Positions 17,033 to 27,491 are shown, counted from the first letter of the stretch. The stretch is DNA of 64,000 nt from Arcicella gelida (GCF_034931025.1 NZ_JAYGIL010000021.1:1-64000); one strand, 5' to 3'. Program-made: numbers and translations. The notes: generated by a model not told the origin, from the sequence alone.

Positions 17033-19255
17033 TTATCGAATCAAGTTGACCCAACCTTTGAATTCCCGTTTAGTAAATTTCAATAAATAATAATATTCTG
17101 CGGAAGCGTATTCGCCACCAGTCCATCTGAAATTTCTATCTTTCGATTCATAGACCATTCCGCCCCAACGGTCGAAAATTTGGATAAACTCAAATTTTTC
17201 AAAACAATTATTTTCTGGCAAATCGGTTAGTGTAAAGTATTCGTTCTTTCCATCTCCATTAGGAGTAAAAACATTTACTGGTTTAAAGCTATCATAACTT
17301 ACCAATTTACTTTTTAGCACAACATTTACCGAAACAGTATCAAATCTATTCGGACTACAAGAATTATCTTCTGTAATAAAATCAATTACATAAGTTGCTT
17401 GATCTTTTCCATCCAGTAAACTGCAATCTAATTTCCATGAAAAAGGATTGATAATTTTAGCAACACCATTTTTATCAGTCCAAATAGCTCCTACTTTAGC
17501 CAAATCAAAACCTTTTCCTAAAGCATATAATTTTATTGGGTCGGCGTCTGGGTCTTGTGCAGTAACCTCAAAATTGATTGGTTGGACTTCCGTCCCATCT
17601 AAGATGATTTCTATTTCATTCTTCGCCAAAGAAGTCAATACATTTGGTGCAAGGCTAGGAATCGGTAATGCTTTTAAATTAACCGAAATACTATCTTTTA
17701 AATTTCTATTACAGCGAGTATCGGTAATAAAAAAATCTACGATATAATCATTACTCCTGACGGCATTACAATTAGGAATCCAAGTAAAAGGCGAACTGAC
17801 TGTTCCAAGTCCCGTTACAGAACCGAAGTTCATGCCAATGTCTGCAAGATTAAATCCTCTACCTTTGGCTGTAATCGTAATATTATCATTGTCTATATCT
17901 TTCCCAAACAGATTAAATTTCAATTGTTGGTTAATGATTACTTCTCCTTTTCTATTTTGTAAATCAGTTGAAATATTGGGACGATTATTCAAATCTGGTT
18001 CAACAATTACCTTAACTCTTAAAGTACTTACCATAGGTTGCGGACAGCCATTATCCGAAGCAATCAAATCGAATATTAATGGTTTCCCATCAAAACTAGC
18101 TGTACAGGCATCAAAGCATAATTCGGCTCTGAGCGTATCTTTATAAGTATTTGTACGAGTTGAAGTTGGCGTAAGCGTATAAGAACCTGTAAAATTATTA
18201 GGAAGAATTTTTAAGTTAAGTTCTTGATTCGGGTCTAAATCTGTCACTAAAAAACTTAAACATTTTTGTTGGTTAGCCTTAATAGTTATGGTTTGATTGG
18301 TGTCATAAAAGTCTGTTTTCCCTTTTTCTCTTAGAAAACTTAGCGGTGCATTATTGTCGGGACAATCAATTACTTTCAATTGAAAATCCCTTCTCACCTC
18401 CCCTATTTTCTTTCCATTTCTGAATTCTTCCGTTAAAACACAAAAAACATACAAGCCTAAAAGGTCTGTCGTTACAGAAAGTTGCCCAGTTCTGGAATTT
18501 ACTCTTAAAGGCTGTGGGCCAGGAATAACATTATTAACACCATAACCCGTTTGCCAGCGAACAAGTGGATAATTGCTACTAGCAACTGGAATATCTGGCT
18601 TTGGGTTTTGTGTGTTAGAAAAGCCATTTAATGGAGTCACTAAACTATAAACCAAACTATCTTTATCGGCATCTGTTGCACCAAAGTCAAACACAAATGG
18701 ACGACCACGACAAATATAATCGCCAGTAAGTTTACCAAATAATGGAGAAGAATTTTCGAATGTTTTTCCATCTTTTATTAAGGCAGGAAATGCCAAATAA
18801 AATACAGAACCAGCTGCTTCTGGACTCTGAATATTGGTGATGGTATTGTTTCTACAGCAGCGTTCCCACACAAAATAATAACCATCTGGATCATTAAAAT
18901 TCTCAGGAAGTAAGTATATATAACCGCTGTAACGAATAAATCTAGTTCTTACAGAATTATTCTGAACACAATTCGGATTAGAAAAACCAATCAAACTATC
19001 ACTGATAATGGGTAAAGTGGCTATACCTTGATATACATTATCTCTTTTTCTATACACCACCAAAGAAACTGTAGGATCTTTTGCTCCAACGTTACCATTA
19101 ATATCATCAAAATATAAATTAAGGCTTAAACGATGAGTAGCATTAGGTAGATTTTTCACTACTTGTAATTCAATTTCACCACCAACAATATGCGTAGCAT
19201 TGGCTTGTAACATTGAAAATAACAATAAGAACAAAGAGAGTAAAGTTTTTTTCAT
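17033..19255 (-). CDS. Secreted T9SS type B sorting-domain protein
   Basis: A 740-aa exported protein with a Sec signal peptide (1-20, ending ANA) and a C-terminal type B sorting domain of the gliding/type IX secretion system (about 660-740: VFTPNGDGKNEYF, FDRWGGMVYESKD, WTGG, GWVNLIR). Between them lie repeated beta-sandwich modules rich in Asn and Asp with paired cysteines, some repeating the theme of an IDFITEDNSC-like strand. It is predicted to be sorted through the outer membrane and attached to the surface; no catalytic motif is seen. A T9SS must therefore exist elsewhere in the genome. Confidence 0.9.
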   Translation of the reverse strand: MKKTLLSLFLLLFSMLQANATHIVGGEIELQVVKNLPNATHRLSLNLYFDDINGNVGAKDPTVSLVVYRKRDNVYQGIATLPIISDSLIGFSNPNCVQNNSVRTRFIRYSGYIYLLPENFNDPDGYYFVWERCCRNNTITNIQSPEAAGSVFYLAFPALIKDGKTFENSSPLFGKLTGDYICRGRPFVFDFGATDADKDSLVYSLVTPLNGFSNTQNPKPDIPVASSNYPLVRWQTGYGVNNVIPGPQPLRVNSRTGQLSVTTDLLGLYVFCVLTEEFRNGKKIGEVRRDFQLKVIDCPDNNAPLSFLREKGKTDFYDTNQTITIKANQQKCLSFLVTDLDPNQELNLKILPNNFTGSYTLTPTSTRTNTYKDTLRAELCFDACTASFDGKPLIFDLIASDNGCPQPMVSTLRVKVIVEPDLNNRPNISTDLQNRKGEVIINQQLKFNLFGKDIDNDNITITAKGRGFNLADIGMNFGSVTGLGTVSSPFTWIPNCNAVRSNDYIVDFFITDTRCNRNLKDSISVNLKALPIPSLAPNVLTSLAKNEIEIILDGTEVQPINFEVTAQDPDADPIKLYALGKGFDLAKVGAIWTDKNGVAKIINPFSWKLDCSLLDGKDQATYVIDFITEDNSCSPNRFDTVSVNVVLKSKLVSYDSFKPVNVFTPNGDGKNEYFTLTDLPENNCFEKFEFIQIFDRWGGMVYESKDRNFRWTGGEYASAEYYYLLKFTKREFKGWVNLIR

Positions 19256-19616
19256 ATAGTTAAAACAGGAGGTTTTACAAATTATTGATTGATAAACTTA
19301 CTTTACGATATTATTGACAAAACAAAAGGGATAAAGGTTGTTTACATGTACTCAAAATTAATAATCTAAGTAAAAAGAAGTTATCAGTTAATAGTATTCT
19401 GTTATCTGTAAATTCTCAAAGTCAAGTATTTATTTATCAAATAGCTTATAAAGTAATGTCTATTTAATCTTTCTTTTTACTTAAATACTTCAAAATCTTA
19501 TTTTTATTATTGTCCTTAAAACGAAATTTATTTAAAGAAATGTATCTAAAAACATCAAATAAATAAAAGGTTTGTAATGAGTTCAATAAGTTATCAATGT
19601 AGTCTAAAAAATTGAA

Positions 19617-19624
19617 TATCTTTG
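19617..19624 (+). promoter_or_regulatory. Candidate -7 box TATCTTTG
   Basis: Exact match to the Bacteroidota TAnnTTTG box, but no TTG is found at the expected distance upstream. If used it would make a transcript starting near 19631, more than 600 nt ahead of gltB. Confidence 0.3.
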
Positions 19625-20042
19625 CCTAGTTAATTACAAATTTCTAATTAACACTATAGAATTAATAGACTAATATCCAAGCATTTACATCGTATAAATG
19701 TAAAATTAAGCTCCTTTATGGTTGGTTTTTACACTTTTTACAGCCAAATAAATAAAAATGATATTTTTTTCACAAAAAACTTATAAATTAATTAAAATTG
19801 AATTTTTAATATTTTACCATTAATTTTAAAGTAATAATTGTTGTAAAATTGTTAAATCATTAAAAATAGGTCTAAAAAAAGTCGTTTTTCGCAAAAAAAA
19901 TATTCATATTTAGCAAATAATGTTTCTGAGCGATATCTTTAAAAATTGCATCTAACTAAGATAAAATTTTACGAATTCTTGAAATTGTATCATTCAGATG
20001 ATTATTCGGCAAAATGCTATTTTTTCCAAAGAATTTCTTGTA

Positions 20043-20050
20043 TATCTTTG
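20043..20050 (+). promoter_or_regulatory. Candidate gltB promoter -7 box
   Basis: TATCTTTG lies 192 nt upstream of the gltB ATG, with a T-rich stretch about 20 bp upstream in the -33 region. It is the better of the two candidate boxes for the glt operon and predicts a 5' UTR of about 185 nt. Confidence 0.45.
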
Positions 20051-20241
20051 TAATAACAAAACAGAAAGCAATACATTCTTCTTTTTTCATAAAATTGAAG
20101 TGCAAGAAATTTCTACTTCGATTTTATTATTTTCATTTTATACTGTATTTCTCTGACAATTTTCCAATATTATAGTAAAACAATTGCCACTAACATAATC
20201 TCAAGTTCTCTGTTAGTAAATTTAAAAACAGACCCATTACC

Positions 20242-23200
20242 ATGACTAATTTCGACAATAAAGGTTTGTACCGTAAAGAATTCGAGCATGATGCTTGTGG
20301 AATCGGCTTCGTAGCGAACATGAAAGGACGCAAGTCTCATAAAGTAGTTGCGGATGCAATTCAGATGCTCATTCGTATGGATCACCGTGGTGCGTGCGGC
20401 TGTGACCCTAATTCAGGTGACGGTGCAGGAATTTTATTACAAATTCCTCACGAATTCTTTTTGGAAGAATGTACTAATTTAGGTATAGACTTACCTGCTG
20501 CTCAGGAATACGGAGTAGGTATGACTTTCTTTCCAAAAGATAAAACAATTCGTGAAGAATGTAAGGAGATTATTACCCGAAAGGCCAAGCGTTTAGGCTT
20601 AGAAATTTTGGGCTATCGTGTAGTTCCATGTGATAATTCTGAAATTCTAGGTGCTGAATCTGGAAATACAGAACCACAAATGGAACAATTATTCATCAAG
20701 CGTCCGGCTAGCATCACAGATGAAATGGCGTTTGAAAGAAAATTGTACGTTTTCCGTCAATACACAGCTCGTATTATCAACGAAACAGTCAAAGGTTTAG
20801 ACAATAAATTTTACTTTGCCTCTCTGTCGGCTCATACCATCATTTACAAAGGTATGTTAACGACAATGCAAGTTCCGGGATATTTTGATGATTTAAAACG
20901 TGAAGAATTTACTTCTGCTTTGGCAATTGTTCACTCTCGTTTTTCTACAAATACTTTCCCTGAATGGAAATTGGCACAACCATTCCGTTTTATTGGTCAC
21001 AATGGTGAAATCAACACAGTAAAAGGTAATGCGGCTTGGATGCAAGCCCAGTCTGCTTTGTTCGAATCTGAGTACTTCACTAAGGAAGAAATGGAGATGA
21101 TTTTACCAATTTGTCAGTTGGGTCAGTCAGACTCTGCCATTTTGGATAATGCCATCGAATTGTTATACATGAGTGGTCGTTCGCTTCCACATGTGATGAT
21201 GATGTTGATTCCTGAAGCTTGGGACGGAAACGAGCAAATGGAGCAATACAAAAAAGATTTTTACGAATATCACGCAGCAATGATGGAGCCTTGGGATGGT
21301 CCAGCTTCGATTTCATTTACCGATGGAAAAATGATTGGTGCAACTTTAGATAGAAATGGTTTACGTCCATCTCGTTACTGGGTAACTGACGATGATTTCG
21401 TTATCATGGCTTCTGAAGCGGGTGTTTTAGATATTGATCCAGCTAAAATTGTGTCAAAAGGACGTTTGCAACCGGGTAAAATGTTCGTGGTTGATATGGA
21501 GGCTGGTCGTATCATTCCTGATGATGAATTAAAAGAGAAAATTTGTCAACAAAATCCTTACGGAGAATGGTTGAAAACAAATAAAATTAAAGTAGAAGAT
21601 TTACCCGCTGCTGGTGCTGAATACCGTACTCCATTTGAACGTGAATTGTTATTACGTCAACAAGTATTCGGTTTCACTACAGAAGATTTAAGAGTAATTC
21701 TTTCTCAAATGGTTGAAACGGGTAAAGAAGCCTTAGGTTCAATGGGTGTTGATACTCCTTTGGCTATTCTTTCAGACCAAGCTCAACATTTATCGTATTA
21801 CTTCAAGCAATTGTTTGCTCAAGTAACCAACCCACCGATTGACTCCATCCGTGAGCGTACAGTAATGTCATTGTTATCTGACATTGGTGGTTTGAAAAAC
21901 TTGTTGAAAGAATCCCCTGAACATTGTCGTCAGATTGAAATTCGTCAACCAGTTTTAACAAACAGTGAAATTGAAAAAATTCGTTGGATAGACCACAAAA
22001 ACTTCCAAACGAAATCTATTCACGCTACTTTCCGTGCAACAGGTGAGAAAGGTCAACTAAAAAGAGCTTTAGATAGAATTTGTCAATATGCAGAAGATGC
22101 AGTAGATGATGGATACGCTATCATCTTATTAACTGACCGTGGAGTAGATTCATCACATGCCCCAATTCCATCTTTACTGGCTGTTAGTGCGGTACATCAT
22201 CACTTAATTCGTCAAGGGAAAAGAGCCCAAGTTGGTTTAATTGTTGAAGCTGGAGACGTTTGGGAAACACATCACTTCGCAACCTTAATTGGCTTCGGTG
22301 CATCGGCAGTAAACCCTTACATGGCATTTGAAACAATTAATGGAATGAAGGAAAAAGGCATTCTACAAGTAGATTACCCTTATGAAAAACTTCAAGCAAA
22401 TTACATCAAAGCTGTTAATGGTGAATTGTTGAAAATATTCTCTAAAATGGGAATTTCAACACTTCAATCATATCAAGGTGCTCAGATTTTTGAAATTGTT
22501 GGTTTAGGTAAAGAAGTAGTAGATACTTATTTCTCTCGTGCTATTTCAAGAATCGGTGGTATTGATTTAGAAGGCATCGCTAAAGAAGCCTTAATCAAAC
22601 ACAGAAATGGTTATCCAGAATTGCCAGTAGCTAATCCTAAATTGGAAGTTGGAGGTATTTATCAATGGAAACAACGTGGTGAAGCCCATTTGTTTAATCC
22701 AGAGACTATTCACCTTTTACAACAATCAACTAAGAATAACAGCTATCAGCAATATAAAAAATATTCAAAATTGATTGACGACCAATCTGAAAAAGCAATG
22801 ACACTCCGTGGTTTGCTTAAATTCAAGAAAGGTAAATCAATTGATATTAGTGAAGTAGAACCAATTGAAAATATTTTCAAACGTTTTGCTACTGGTGCGA
22901 TGTCTTTCGGTTCAATCTCGTATGAAGCACATACTACTTTAGCCATTGCGATGAACAGAATTGGCGGTAAGTCAAATTCTGGTGAAGGTGGTGAAGACCC
23001 AATCCGTTTCAGTCCACTTGCGAATGGAGATTCTATGAACTCTGCTATCAAACAAGTAGCTTCGGGACGTTTTGGCGTAACGGCTCATTACTTGACTAAC
23101 GCTACTGAGTTACAAATTAAAATGGCTCAGGGTGCAAAACCGGGTGAAGGTGGACAATTACCGGGACATAAAGTAGATGATTGGATTGGAAAAACTCGTC

Positions 23201-24813
23201 ATTCTACTCCTGGAGTAGGTTTGATTTCCCCTCCTCCTCACCACGACATTTATTCAATTGAAGATTTAGCACAACTAATTTTTGATTTGAAAAATGCTAA
23301 CCGTGCAGCTAGAATCTCAGTAAAACTAGTTTCTGAAGCAGGTGTTGGAACAATTGCAGCGGGTGTTGCAAAAGCACATGCAGACCATATTTTGATTGCT
23401 GGTCACGATGGAGGTACTGGTGCTTCTCCACTTTCATCAATCCGTCATGCAGGTTTACCTTGGGAACTTGGTCTAGCAGAAGCACATCAAACCTTAGTAA
23501 GAAATAAATTACGTGGACGTGTTACTGTTCAAACTGACGGACAAATCAGAACTGGTAAAGACTTAGCTGTAGCGGCTTTATTAGGTGCAGAGGAATTTGG
23601 TGTAGCAACTGCGGCACTTGTAACGGCTGGTTGTATCATGATGCGTAAATGTCATGTAAATACTTGTCCAGTTGGAGTAGCAACGCAAGACCCACGTTTG
23701 AGAGCATTATATACTGGTCAGCCAGAACACGTTGTGAATCTATTTACTTTCTTGGCAACTGAATTACGTGAAATCATGGCTGAATTAGGTTTCAGAACAG
23801 TGAACGAAATGGTTGGTCAGGCAGATAGATTAGAGATGAAAGAAGCTCTTAGCAATTGGAAATTAAAGCATTTAGATTTATCTCCAATCTTGTATAAACA
23901 ACCAATGGCATTGGATGTAGCTTTATACAAACAAGAAGATCAAGATCATGGTTTACAAGACCAAATAGACTGGAAATTGTTAGAAATAGCTAAACCAGCA
24001 CTTGAAAACGGAGAAAAGTCAACAGGTGAATTAGAAGTAATCAACGTGAATCGTACTATCGGAACGATGTTATCGAACGAAATCACGAAGAAATATGGTG
24101 CAAAAGGTTTACCGAGCGATACAATTCATGTGAAATTTAAAGGAACTGCTGGACAATCATTTGGTGCGTTCTCAGTAAATGGTATCACATTTGAATTAGA
24201 AGGAGACTCTAACGATTATATCGGAAAAGGACTTTGTGGTGCTAAGCTAATTGTATATCCAAGTAAAAAAGCAACATTCAATCCATCTGAAAATGCAGTA
24301 GTTGGAAACGTATCATTCTATGGTGCAACCTCTGGTGAGGCATATTTAAGAGGTATGGCTGGCGAACGTTTCTGTGTGAGAAACTCAGGTGCTAAAGTTG
24401 TCGTAGAAGGTATTGGCGACCACGGTTGTGAATACATGACAGGCGGTTTAGTTGTCATCTTAGGTGAAACTGGTAGAAACTTCGGTGCTGGTATGTCGGG
24501 TGGTGTGGCTTACATCTGGGACAAAAAAGGAGACTTTGCTCCTAAATTGAACGGAGAAATGGTAGCCATTGAAGAGTTGACAGTTGAAGATCAAAATATA
24601 TTAAAAATGTATGTAGAACAACATTTACAATATACAGATTCGGATACTGCCAAAACTGTTCTTGACAACTGGGCTACTACTTTACCACAATTCCTAAAAG
24701 TAATGCCACAAGATTTCAAAAAAGCGCTTGCTTCACGCAACATCAGCGTAGCAGAAGTTTTAGAGAACAAGGATGTTGTTTACAAAGATATTCAAGTAGA
24801 AATTGCACATTAA
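20242..24813 (+). CDS. gltB: Glutamate synthase, large (alpha) subunit
   Basis: Makes glutamate from glutamine and 2-oxoglutarate, working with GltD, which supplies NAD(P)H electrons. At 1523 aa it is full length. An 18-residue propeptide precedes Cys19, the N-terminal nucleophile of the amidotransferase domain (CGIGFVA). Then follow the central domain, the FMN-binding synthase domain (about 820-1190, AGHDGGTGASPLSS), the 3Fe-4S cysteines C1131, C1137 and C1142 (MMRKCHVNTCPVG), and the GXGXG beta-helix tail (about 1250-1450). gltD follows after 127 bp. Confidence 0.98.
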   Translation: MTNFDNKGLYRKEFEHDACGIGFVANMKGRKSHKVVADAIQMLIRMDHRGACGCDPNSGDGAGILLQIPHEFFLEECTNLGIDLPAAQEYGVGMTFFPKDKTIREECKEIITRKAKRLGLEILGYRVVPCDNSEILGAESGNTEPQMEQLFIKRPASITDEMAFERKLYVFRQYTARIINETVKGLDNKFYFASLSAHTIIYKGMLTTMQVPGYFDDLKREEFTSALAIVHSRFSTNTFPEWKLAQPFRFIGHNGEINTVKGNAAWMQAQSALFESEYFTKEEMEMILPICQLGQSDSAILDNAIELLYMSGRSLPHVMMMLIPEAWDGNEQMEQYKKDFYEYHAAMMEPWDGPASISFTDGKMIGATLDRNGLRPSRYWVTDDDFVIMASEAGVLDIDPAKIVSKGRLQPGKMFVVDMEAGRIIPDDELKEKICQQNPYGEWLKTNKIKVEDLPAAGAEYRTPFERELLLRQQVFGFTTEDLRVILSQMVETGKEALGSMGVDTPLAILSDQAQHLSYYFKQLFAQVTNPPIDSIRERTVMSLLSDIGGLKNLLKESPEHCRQIEIRQPVLTNSEIEKIRWIDHKNFQTKSIHATFRATGEKGQLKRALDRICQYAEDAVDDGYAIILLTDRGVDSSHAPIPSLLAVSAVHHHLIRQGKRAQVGLIVEAGDVWETHHFATLIGFGASAVNPYMAFETINGMKEKGILQVDYPYEKLQANYIKAVNGELLKIFSKMGISTLQSYQGAQIFEIVGLGKEVVDTYFSRAISRIGGIDLEGIAKEALIKHRNGYPELPVANPKLEVGGIYQWKQRGEAHLFNPETIHLLQQSTKNNSYQQYKKYSKLIDDQSEKAMTLRGLLKFKKGKSIDISEVEPIENIFKRFATGAMSFGSISYEAHTTLAIAMNRIGGKSNSGEGGEDPIRFSPLANGDSMNSAIKQVASGRFGVTAHYLTNATELQIKMAQGAKPGEGGQLPGHKVDDWIGKTRHSTPGVGLISPPPHHDIYSIEDLAQLIFDLKNANRAARISVKLVSEAGVGTIAAGVAKAHADHILIAGHDGGTGASPLSSIRHAGLPWELGLAEAHQTLVRNKLRGRVTVQTDGQIRTGKDLAVAALLGAEEFGVATAALVTAGCIMMRKCHVNTCPVGVATQDPRLRALYTGQPEHVVNLFTFLATELREIMAELGFRTVNEMVGQADRLEMKEALSNWKLKHLDLSPILYKQPMALDVALYKQEDQDHGLQDQIDWKLLEIAKPALENGEKSTGELEVINVNRTIGTMLSNEITKKYGAKGLPSDTIHVKFKGTAGQSFGAFSVNGITFELEGDSNDYIGKGLCGAKLIVYPSKKATFNPSENAVVGNVSFYGATSGEAYLRGMAGERFCVRNSGAKVVVEGIGDHGCEYMTGGLVVILGETGRNFGAGMSGGVAYIWDKKGDFAPKLNGEMVAIEELTVEDQNILKMYVEQHLQYTDSDTAKTVLDNWATTLPQFLKVMPQDFKKALASRNISVAEVLENKDVVYKDIQVEIAH

Positions 24814-24833
24814 TATCATTTGAAAACTTGAAA

Positions 24834-24867
24834 ATGCGTCAACTCAAAACGATTTGAGTTGACGCAT
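24834..24867. terminator. Hairpin between gltB and gltD
   Basis: Perfect 15-bp arms (24834-24848 and 24853-24867) with an ACGA loop, 18 bp after the gltB stop. No T-run follows on plus (CTCAAAATC), so full termination is unlikely. It may stabilise or partly attenuate the gltB transcript to set the large/small subunit ratio. Confidence 0.6.
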
Positions 24868-24940
24868 CTCAAAATCAATCTCAAAAAATATTAAAGATTG
24901 ATTTCAAATTTTCAAATCCTCAAATTTTCAAATTAAAGAA

Positions 24941-26431
24941 ATGGGAAAACCAACAGGATTTTTAGAGGTTACTAGAGAAACTCCAAAGAAAAGACCCGTA
25001 GCAGAACGTGTCGAAGACTTCAAAGAAATAGATATTGATTTTACTGCCGATAAAGTAAAATCTCAAGCAAGTCGTTGTATGGATTGTGGTGTACCTTTTT
25101 GCCATAGTGGTTGTCCACTTGGTAATATTATTCCAGAATTCAACGATGCTGTTTACGATCAAAACTGGGCTTATGCGTACGAAATTCTTTCTTCTACAAA
25201 CAATTTCCCAGAATTCACAGGTCGTATTTGCCCAGCTCCATGCGAATCTGCATGTGTGTTAGGTATCAATAAACCACCAGTAACGATTGAATACATAGAG
25301 AAATCAATTATTGAGTATGCTTTTGGTAATGGCTTGGTTAAACCAAATATACCAACAAAACGTACAGGTAAAAAAGTAGCTGTTGTAGGTTCTGGCCCAG
25401 CAGGTATGGCTTCTGCTGCTCAATTAAACAAAGCTGGTCATACAGTTACAGTTTTTGAACGTGCTGATAGAATTGGTGGATTGTTACGTTACGGTATTCC
25501 AGATTTCAAATTAGAAAAATGGGTTGTTCAACGTAGAGTTGAAGTAATGGAACAAGAAGGAATTATCTTCAAAACAAATACCAATGTTGGTGTTGACATC
25601 AAAGCAGATGATTTGTTAGAAGATTTCGATTTAGTAGTTCTTTCAGGTGGTTCAACAATTCCAAGAACTTTAGGTATTCCAGGTTCTAATTTGAAAGGAA
25701 TTTATCCAGCAATGGAATTCTTATCTCAACAAAACAAAAGAGTTGCCGGCATAGAACGTGAAGTGAATCACATGGGTAAGCCTTACCCAATGGGCGAACT
25801 TTATGCAACTGATAAAAATGTTGTTGTAATTGGTGGTGGTGATACTGGTTCTGATTGCGTGGGTACTTCAAACCGTCATAAAGCAAAATCAGTTACTCAG
25901 GTTGAAGTTATGCCAATGCCTCCAAAAGAAAGAGCTTCGCACACACCTTGGCCAAATTGGCCTATGATGTTACGTACTTCTACTTCACATGAAGAAGGTG
26001 CTGATCGTCACTGGTCTATTGCCGTGAAAGAATTCATTGGCGATGCTGATGGAAACTTAAAAGGACTCAAAATTGCTGACATTACAATGGAAGTCGTTGA
26101 CGGAAAAGCTCACCAAGTTCATACTAATGAGCGTGAAATTCCTGTAGAATTAGCATTAATTGCAGCAGGTTTCTTACATCCACAACGTGAAGGTATCCTT
26201 GCACAATTGGAAGAAAAAGGCTTAGAATTTGACGATAGAGGCAATGTAAAAGCTCATAATTATCAAACAGCAATTGATAAAGTATTCGCTGCTGGTGACA
26301 TGCGCAGAGGACAATCTTTAGTAGTTTGGGCTATTTCTGAAGGAAGAGAAGCTGCTCGTGCAGCTGATATTTACCTAATGGGAGAATCTGTATTAGAAGC
26401 TAAAAACATTTCAAGTTTCGCAGTTGCATAA
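24941..26431 (+). CDS. gltD: Glutamate synthase, small (beta) subunit
   Basis: FAD/NAD(P)H oxidoreductase that passes electrons to GltB. The 496-aa protein has the N-terminal 4Fe-4S motif (C46, C49, C54, C58 in CMDCGVPFCHSGCPLG) and a second set in CPAPCESAC (about 97-105). The FAD-binding site is GSGPAGMASA (about 150) and a second Rossmann motif is VVVIGGGDTGSDCVG (about 290). The C-terminal AAGDMRRGQSLVVWAISEG segment is family-typical. It is a partner gene of gltB and ends with a bidirectional terminator. Confidence 0.98.
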   Translation: MGKPTGFLEVTRETPKKRPVAERVEDFKEIDIDFTADKVKSQASRCMDCGVPFCHSGCPLGNIIPEFNDAVYDQNWAYAYEILSSTNNFPEFTGRICPAPCESACVLGINKPPVTIEYIEKSIIEYAFGNGLVKPNIPTKRTGKKVAVVGSGPAGMASAAQLNKAGHTVTVFERADRIGGLLRYGIPDFKLEKWVVQRRVEVMEQEGIIFKTNTNVGVDIKADDLLEDFDLVVLSGGSTIPRTLGIPGSNLKGIYPAMEFLSQQNKRVAGIEREVNHMGKPYPMGELYATDKNVVVIGGGDTGSDCVGTSNRHKAKSVTQVEVMPMPPKERASHTPWPNWPMMLRTSTSHEEGADRHWSIAVKEFIGDADGNLKGLKIADITMEVVDGKAHQVHTNEREIPVELALIAAGFLHPQREGILAQLEEKGLEFDDRGNVKAHNYQTAIDKVFAAGDMRRGQSLVVWAISEGREAARAADIYLMGESVLEAKNISSFAVA

Positions 26432-26444
26432 TATAAATTGATAT

Positions 26445-26482
26445 AAAAGCCGTCATTTCTAGTGAATTGACGGCTTTTTTTA
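26445..26482. terminator. Bidirectional terminator gltD / AraC gene
   Basis: Arms 26445-26455 and 26468-26478 (AAAAGCCGTCA/TGACGGCTTTT) with T-runs on both strands, lying between convergent stops. The plus-strand T-run overlaps the AraC stop codon. Confidence 0.85.
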
Positions 26483-27343
26483 TGTGTTTTTATCAAGATT
26501 ATTTCTACTCATTTTTCTAAACTCGTTTGGTGTTCTTTTCTTTTTTCTTAAAAATACTCTGTTGAAATAAGTAATACTTTCAAATCCTGTTTGAAAGCCA
26601 ATTTCAGCAATCGTTTTGTCTGATGCTGTCAATAAGGAACAAGCTTTCCCGATTCTAATTTCATTCAAGTAATCAGAATAAGTCTTACCTGTCATTTTTT
26701 TAAAGAATTTACAAAAGGCACTTTCAGATAAATGAATTAACTCAGCGACGTTTTTCAATGAAATATCCGCTGATGAATTCTTCAACATATATTGACAAAC
26801 CGTATTAATTCTTAATCCATTTTCTTCATTTTTAATCGGTTGAAAAAAAGGAGAAGCTAATACTTCGTAAGGTAATTCGGTAAGAATGTCAAATATTTCA
26901 AGCAAACTATTAATCCTTACAATGCCTTCTTTCTGATTGATGGTTTCCATTTTACTTATAATTTCGAAAGGAGGATTAGGGAAATATAAACCTTGACCAC
27001 TCATCGCCAACATATTTTTGAACTTACTAAATTCATTCAGGGTTAAAAAACGCTCAATAAAATGGTTAGTAAATTGTATAACTACTGCAGCTGAAACAAC
27101 GTTTTTCTCTTTATCACTCATCCAAGTATGTGGTAAATCTGGTCCAATCAAGACTAAATCACCTTTTTGAAAACTCTCAAAAGAATCTCCAATAAACCTG
27201 TCTCCTACTCCACTTTCAATAAGTGTCAATTCAAATTCAGGATGATAATGCCATCTGTATTCAAAATTTGAAGTAGTGTATTGATTAACTATAAAAGAGT
27301 TGATATACTTATCTGCACTTAAATCCTCCAGAATTGCCTTCAT
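26480..27343 (-). CDS. AraC-family transcriptional regulator
   Basis: A 287-aa regulator with an N-terminal cupin sensor domain (about 20-110, with HYHPEFELTLIESG and DLVLIGPDLPHTW) and a C-terminal pair of AraC helix-turn-helix motifs (about 185-285: DISLKNVAELIHLSESAFCKFFK, then IAEIGFQTGFESITYFNRVF). The cupin-AraC pattern is usual for carbohydrate- or small-molecule-responsive regulators. It is divergent from the PhyH dioxygenase gene, with a 148-bp shared promoter region that includes a TATCCAAT-N5-ATTGGATA inverted repeat, so it probably controls that gene. The ligand is unknown. Confidence 0.9.
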   Translation of the reverse strand: MKAILEDLSADKYINSFIVNQYTTSNFEYRWHYHPEFELTLIESGVGDRFIGDSFESFQKGDLVLIGPDLPHTWMSDKEKNVVSAAVVIQFTNHFIERFLTLNEFSKFKNMLAMSGQGLYFPNPPFEIISKMETINQKEGIVRINSLLEIFDILTELPYEVLASPFFQPIKNEENGLRINTVCQYMLKNSSADISLKNVAELIHLSESAFCKFFKKMTGKTYSDYLNEIRIGKACSLLTASDKTIAEIGFQTGFESITYFNRVFLRKKKRTPNEFRKMSRNNLDKNT

Positions 27344-27454
27344 TTAAACACTATTTTAATATTATAATATAAAAATAGAAAATTAAAAATTCAATATAGT
27401 GCTACATTTTGAATTTTTAGTGTGGAATATACTTTTGTTTTATGAATAATTTTG

Positions 27455-27475
27455 TATCCAATTCTTTATTGGATA
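27455..27475. promoter_or_regulatory. Inverted repeat in the AraC/PhyH promoter region
   Basis: TATCCAAT, five bases, ATTGGATA: eight-bp perfect arms. It ends 17 bp before the PhyH start and directly follows a TAATTTTG box (27447-27454), so it could be an operator or a small leader hairpin overlapping the ribosome-binding region. Confidence 0.4.
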
Positions 27476-27491
27476 TTAAATTCTTAATGCA

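Larger units (their letters stand above)
19256..20241. other. Long AT-rich leader of gltB
   Basis: 986 bp between the T9SS cargo gene (minus) and gltB (plus), without a convincing ORF on either strand. It must contain both promoters. Two copies of TATCTTTG are present (19617-19624 and 20043-20050). A small inverted repeat (ATTTACAT/ATGTAAAT) lies at about 19683-19702. I see no known riboswitch or RNA family. It may carry a long 5' UTR or an unannotated small RNA. Confidence 0.65.

Noticed and set aside
19617..20241. Riboswitch or known structured RNA in the gltB leader
   Set aside because: No conserved riboswitch core or known RNA family pattern could be recognised in the AT-rich sequence.
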